In this document: positions 60,974 to 64,000 of the stretch, piece by piece | Layout of the letters: each line of letters starts with the position of its first letter | Numbering within the stretch: the stretch's first letter is position 1 | Assembly (NCBI RefSeq): GCF_008806775.1 | Contig: NZ_WAEM01000005.1 | Coordinates: 1 to 64,000 of the forward strand | Direction: 5' to 3' | DNA from: Flavobacterium luteum | Lineage (GTDB): Bacteria > Bacteroidota > Bacteroidia > Flavobacteriales > Flavobacteriaceae | DNA length: 64,000 bases | Notes under the pieces: generated by a model | Told to the model about the DNA's origin: nothing | Database searches by the model: none | Seen by the model: the letters and a program-made list of their open reading frames with translations, nothing else | Translations under genes and position numbers: made by a program

Positions 60974-62008
60974 TTGAAATTATTTTTTCACAAATTGACG
61001 CACTGGGAATACTGGCCTATGCAGGTGGTTTATTTACCAATCTATTTTTTATGGGCATATTACGCTTTACGAGCCAAAACTATTTTCTTTTTTAATGCTT
61101 CCAATCCCAGTATCAAAAACGGTGGATTTATAATGGAAAGCAAAAAAGCCATTTATGATTTAATTCCAAATAAATATTATCCAAAAACTACATTGATTAA
61201 AGAAGGGGCTTCTATAGCTATTATTTTGAATAGTATCCAAAATGAGCAAATACAATTTCCTTTAATTGCCAAACCAGATATTGGATTGCGAGGGTCAGCA
61301 GTAAAAAAAATTGCAACTACAGCAGAATTAGAAAGCTACAATCAAAAAGCGAATTTTGATTATTTACTGCAAGATTTAATTCCATATCCTAATGAAATTG
61401 GCGTTTTTTATGTGCGCTATCCCAATGAAAAAGAAGGTAGAATTACAGGAATAGTAGCTAAAGAATTTCTAATTGTTACTGGTGATGGTTTTGCTACCAT
61501 AGAACAATTGATTAAAAGGAATCCGAGACATGAAATGCAACTAAAAGTACTGCAAAAAGAATACGGAAATCAATTACAAGAGGTTTTACCTAAAAACGAA
61601 CAACGTAATTTAGTGCCTTATGGCAATCATATTCGTGGAGCAAAATTTATAAATGGTAGCCACTGGATTACCCCACAATTAAACAAAACCATAAATGAAG
61701 TGTGCCTTCAAATTCCTGGATTTTATTTCGGAAGGTTGGATGTAATGTATAATACTTTAGAAGAATTAGAACGGGGAGAAAATTTTTCAATAGTTGAATT
61801 AAATGGAGCCGCCAGCGAACCCACACATATTTACGATCCTAAACATTCTATTTTGTTTGCATGGAAAGAGCTTGCAAAGCACATTACCTACATGTATGAA
61901 ATAAGTGTTTTAAATAACAAAAATGGGATTCCTTATTTATCTCATAAAGAAGGAATGAATGAATATCGTATGCATGTTGAGCAAAACAAGAAAATTTTAA
62001 ATTTTTAA
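60974..62008 (+). CDS. ATP-grasp family protein (D-alanine-D-alanine ligase-like)
   Basis: A 344-residue protein. The start is a TTG at 60974, 12 bp after the NRDE stop, with no better ATG nearby. One or two hydrophobic helices lie near the N-terminus (about 14-42). The ATP-grasp core has FPLIAKPDIGLRGSAVKKI, DYLLQDLIPYPNEIGVFYVR and, at the C-terminal metal site, FGRLDVMYNT followed by FSIVELNGAASEPTH. This fits a carboxylate-amine ligase, probably of the D-Ala-D-Ala-ligase-like group. The substrates are unknown. Confidence 0.75.
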   Translation: MKLFFHKLTHWEYWPMQVVYLPIYFLWAYYALRAKTIFFFNASNPSIKNGGFIMESKKAIYDLIPNKYYPKTTLIKEGASIAIILNSIQNEQIQFPLIAKPDIGLRGSAVKKIATTAELESYNQKANFDYLLQDLIPYPNEIGVFYVRYPNEKEGRITGIVAKEFLIVTGDGFATIEQLIKRNPRHEMQLKVLQKEYGNQLQEVLPKNEQRNLVPYGNHIRGAKFINGSHWITPQLNKTINEVCLQIPGFYFGRLDVMYNTLEELERGENFSIVELNGAASEPTHIYDPKHSILFAWKELAKHITYMYEISVLNNKNGIPYLSHKEGMNEYRMHVEQNKKILNF

Positions 62009-62026
62009 AATCTAACAATTACTTTT

Positions 62027-62103
62027 TTGTCATTCCGAGGTACGAGGAATCTCATGATAAAAATGATTTGATGAGATTTCTCCTTTGTCGAAATGACAAA
62101 TTT
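62027..62103. repeat. Flavobacterial REP-like inverted repeat
   Basis: An imperfect palindrome of ~77 bp between the ATP-grasp and LysE-like genes. The outer arms tttgtcattccga and tcgaaatgacaaa match at 12 of 13 positions, and inner arms containing aatctcat and atgagatt follow. Elements of this type (with gtcattccga ends) are scattered in Flavobacterium genomes, and are thought to be non-autonomous mobile elements or transcript-end structures. Confidence 0.75.
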
Positions 62104-62121
62104 TATAGTTAATTATAGTAC

Positions 62122-62775
62122 ATGATAAATATCAAAAACATACTCGTTGGTTTTTTAATTAGCTTTATTGGTTCAATTCCTTTAGGATATTTGAATGTAA
62201 TTGGTTTCGAAATTTATAAACAACAAGGTTTAACAACTACAATTTTTTATTTATTAGGAGTAATTTGTATTGAGTTTTTTGTCATTTTATTCACATTAAT
62301 TTTCGCCAAAACATTAGCTTCAAATCAAAAGCTGACGAAATACATTCAGGGGTTTTCGGTAATTTTCATGTTTGTTTTAGCCTATTATTTTTATACAAAT
62401 GCAACAAAATCCGAAACTCAAAGTAATGCGTTTTCAAATTTTGGCTATTGGGAAACATTTACTACCGGAATTATTCTTAGTTGTTTAAATTTTATTCAAA
62501 TTCCGTTTTGGACCAGTTGGAATTTGTATGTGTTAAATGAAAAGTACATCGAAATATCAGGAAATAGAAAATACGTCTATGTTTTAGGAACCGTAACAGG
62601 AACTTTTTTTGGCATGATGGTTCTAATTGTATCTTTAAATTATTTTTCTAATCAAACTGATTTTCTAGCAAAGTATTTAATGAGAGCAATCATTCCATTA
62701 GTTTTTCTCGGGTTGGGAATTTATCAAGGTATAAAGTTTTATCGAAACTATATTATATCTAAAAGGAATAATTAG
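62122..62775 (+). CDS. LysE-like transporter
   Basis: A 217-residue inner-membrane protein with six likely helices. It opens with GFLISFIGSIPLGYLNVIGF, the hallmark of the LysE/RhtB amino-acid exporter superfamily. Further helices lie near residues 38-60, 75-95, 112-135, 150-172 and 185-205. The short length agrees with the family (~200 residues). It should export a small amino acid or a related molecule; the substrate is unknown. A terminator lies at 63058. Confidence 0.7.
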   Translation: MINIKNILVGFLISFIGSIPLGYLNVIGFEIYKQQGLTTTIFYLLGVICIEFFVILFTLIFAKTLASNQKLTKYIQGFSVIFMFVLAYYFYTNATKSETQSNAFSNFGYWETFTTGIILSCLNFIQIPFWTSWNLYVLNEKYIEISGNRKYVYVLGTVTGTFFGMMVLIVSLNYFSNQTDFLAKYLMRAIIPLVFLGLGIYQGIKFYRNYIISKRNN

Positions 62776-63057
62776 CATTAAGAGTAGGACCAGAACTTTC
62801 TGGAACAAAACGACAAACTCCGCAAATACAAACTAATCCGACGTTCTAGATATTTATAATCCCATTGTTTTTAGAATTATTTTTTGTAAGTATCAATTGA
62901 AGTAGGTAAAATAGATTAAAAATCGGAATATGTTAGTTAGTTGCTTTTTAATCTATTTCACTACAAATACAGTTTTGAATGTTCGCCAAGCTAATTTGGG
63001 ACAAAATCAAGAATTAGAAATGTTAAAATAAATTAAGTTGTTACTATTTGTTTGTTT
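62776..63057. other. Intergenic region, about 280 bp
   Basis: AT-rich spacer with short stop-free pieces on both strands. I see no gene that can be supported. Confidence 0.4.
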
Positions 63058-63084
63058 AAATCCCATTTCGACGGGATTTTTTTT
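63058..63084 (+). terminator. Rho-independent terminator
   Basis: aaatccc (63058-63064) pairs with gggattt (63073-63079) across an 8-base loop, followed by a T run. It lies 26 bp before the SDR start codon. Confidence 0.75.
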
Positions 63085-63109
63085 ATTTTAGCATAAATTA
63101 AATGATTGC

Positions 63110-63787
63110 ATGAAAAAAATCATCATAACGGGAACATCCAGAGGAATTGGTCTGGAGTTGGCTTTGCAATTTGCAAATGCAGGACACCAAGTTTTAGCAT
63201 TATCGAGAACTATTCCGAAAAGGTTGCTAGGAAACGAAAACATATCCTGCCTTTCAGTCGATTTATCTATAGAAGAAGATTTAGTTCAAGTAAAAGATTT
63301 TATTTCTTCTTCATGGGCAACTGTAGATATACTTATTCATAATGCAGGCAGTTTGTTATTAAAGCCTTTTGCCGAAACAACAGCTCAAGAATTTGAAAAC
63401 ATCTATAAAGTAAATGTTTTCGGTGTGGCTAATCTAACAAGAATTGCTTTGCCTTATTTGCAAAAAGGAAGCCATGTGGTTACCATAAGCTCCATGGGTG
63501 GCATACAAGGCAGTATGAAATTTGCGGGGCTATCGGCATATAGTTCTAGCAAAGGTGCAGTTATTACTTTGTCAGAATTATTGGCTGAAGAATATAAAGA
63601 AAAAGGATTTGCTTTTAATGTTTTAGCCCTTGGTGCTGTAAATACTGAGATGTTACAAGAAGCTTTCCCTGGATATGAAGCGCCACTTTCTGCAGCAGCA
63701 ATGGCCGATTATATTTATAATTTTGCTTTAACGGGAAATAAATATTACAACGGAAAAGTGTTGCAAGTTTCATCATCAACTCCATAA
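63110..63787 (+). CDS. SDR-family oxidoreductase
   Basis: A 225-residue NAD(P)-dependent oxidoreductase of the short-chain dehydrogenase/reductase family. Visible are the nucleotide-binding ITGTSRGIGLELALQFANAG, the NAG motif in LIHNAGSLLL, the catalytic Ser in VTISSMGGIQ and the Y-x-x-x-K pair in AYSSSKGAVI. The substrate cannot be told. It is a cytoplasmic enzyme, and the SprT-like gene starts 3 bp after it. Confidence 0.9.
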   Translation: MKKIIITGTSRGIGLELALQFANAGHQVLALSRTIPKRLLGNENISCLSVDLSIEEDLVQVKDFISSSWATVDILIHNAGSLLLKPFAETTAQEFENIYKVNVFGVANLTRIALPYLQKGSHVVTISSMGGIQGSMKFAGLSAYSSSKGAVITLSELLAEEYKEKGFAFNVLALGAVNTEMLQEAFPGYEAPLSAAAMADYIYNFALTGNKYYNGKVLQVSSSTP

Positions 63788-63790
63788 GAT

Positions 63791-64000
63791 TTGAGCGAAG
63801 TATTATCAAAATATTTACCAGAACATTCAGTTGAAATTTGCTTTGAATTAATTAAGGGCAATAACGTTCATCTCAAAATTGTTAATGAACGACAAACTCG
63901 TCATGGCGATTATAGAAAATCAATTGGCGGTAAACATGAAATTACAGTAAACGCCAATTTAAATAAGTATCGGTTTCTTATTACTTTAGTCCACGAAATT
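63791..64000 (+). CDS. SprT-like metal-dependent protein, 5' part (3' end outside window)
   Basis: The frame from a TTG at 63791 runs to the window edge (70 codons seen). It starts LSEVLSKYLPEHSVE, and GGKHEITVNANLNKYRFLI with LVHEI follows, matching the SprT-like/SprT family and the first part of its HExxH metal site. It is 3 bp after the SDR gene. The TTG start is a guess because no ATG lies nearby. Whether the HExxH is complete is not visible. Confidence 0.75.
   Translation, partial: MSEVLSKYLPEHSVEICFELIKGNNVHLKIVNERQTRHGDYRKSIGGKHEITVNANLNKYRFLITLVHEI

Overview
The window looks like a chromosomal segment of a Bacteroidota bacterium, most likely a Flavobacterium or close relative. It is AT-rich. 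Many proteins carry type IX secretion (T9SS) C-terminal sorting domains. There is a hybrid two-component system (HTCS) of the kind that controls polysaccharide utilization loci (PULs). The gene families (TonB-linked barrels, NRDE, YHS, DM13, folC-tonB-anmK) are typical of flavobacteria. Species and substrate are inference.

Region 1 (1-3.3 kb) holds two surface proteins: the 3' end of a repeat protein with three 249-bp tandem repeats, and a two-module beta-sandwich protein, both T9SS-sorted. Region 2 (3.3-39.4 kb) is a large PUL-like locus. It has five S1-type sulfatases, all with an intact C-x-P-S-R maturation motif, and six intact paralogues of a TIM-barrel, clan-A-like glycoside hydrolase (GH42/GH35-like; exact family not assigned from sequence). 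It also has an aldose 1-epimerase, a TonB-dependent outer-membrane barrel, a macroglobulin/plug-like surface protein, a 1372-residue HTCS, a GH36-like alpha-galactosidase and a flavin amine oxidase. Four hydrolase paralogues lie in tandem and alternate between a long form with a T9SS tail and a short form without one. Two more lie on the opposite strand. One of these is GC-rich and has Lys where all the others have the presumed acid/base Glu. A seventh copy survives as a decayed fragment at 39.06-39.42 kb. No SusD is visible, and the TonB receptor is not a clear SusC. The likely job is desulfation and depolymerization of a sulfated galactose-containing glycan at the cell surface and in the periplasm, with galactose entering metabolism through the mutarotase.

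Region 3 (39.7-45.8 kb) is one giant repeat-rich T9SS adhesin-like gene. Region 4 (45.9-51.9 kb) is a gene graveyard next to tRNA-Val. It contains broken GH16, T9SS-protein, L,D-transpeptidase and zinc-finger-like genes, a doubly frameshifted gene, and a large serine recombinase split by an in-frame TAG.

Region 5 (52-64 kb) is ordinary core chromosome. It holds tRNA-Val, folC, tonB, anmK, an acyl-CoA dehydrogenase, and then a co-directional run of a Crp/Fnr regulator, DM13, outer-membrane protein, YHS, DoxX-like, DinB-like, NRDE and ATP-grasp genes. A LysE-like exporter, an SDR oxidoreductase and the start of a SprT-like gene follow.
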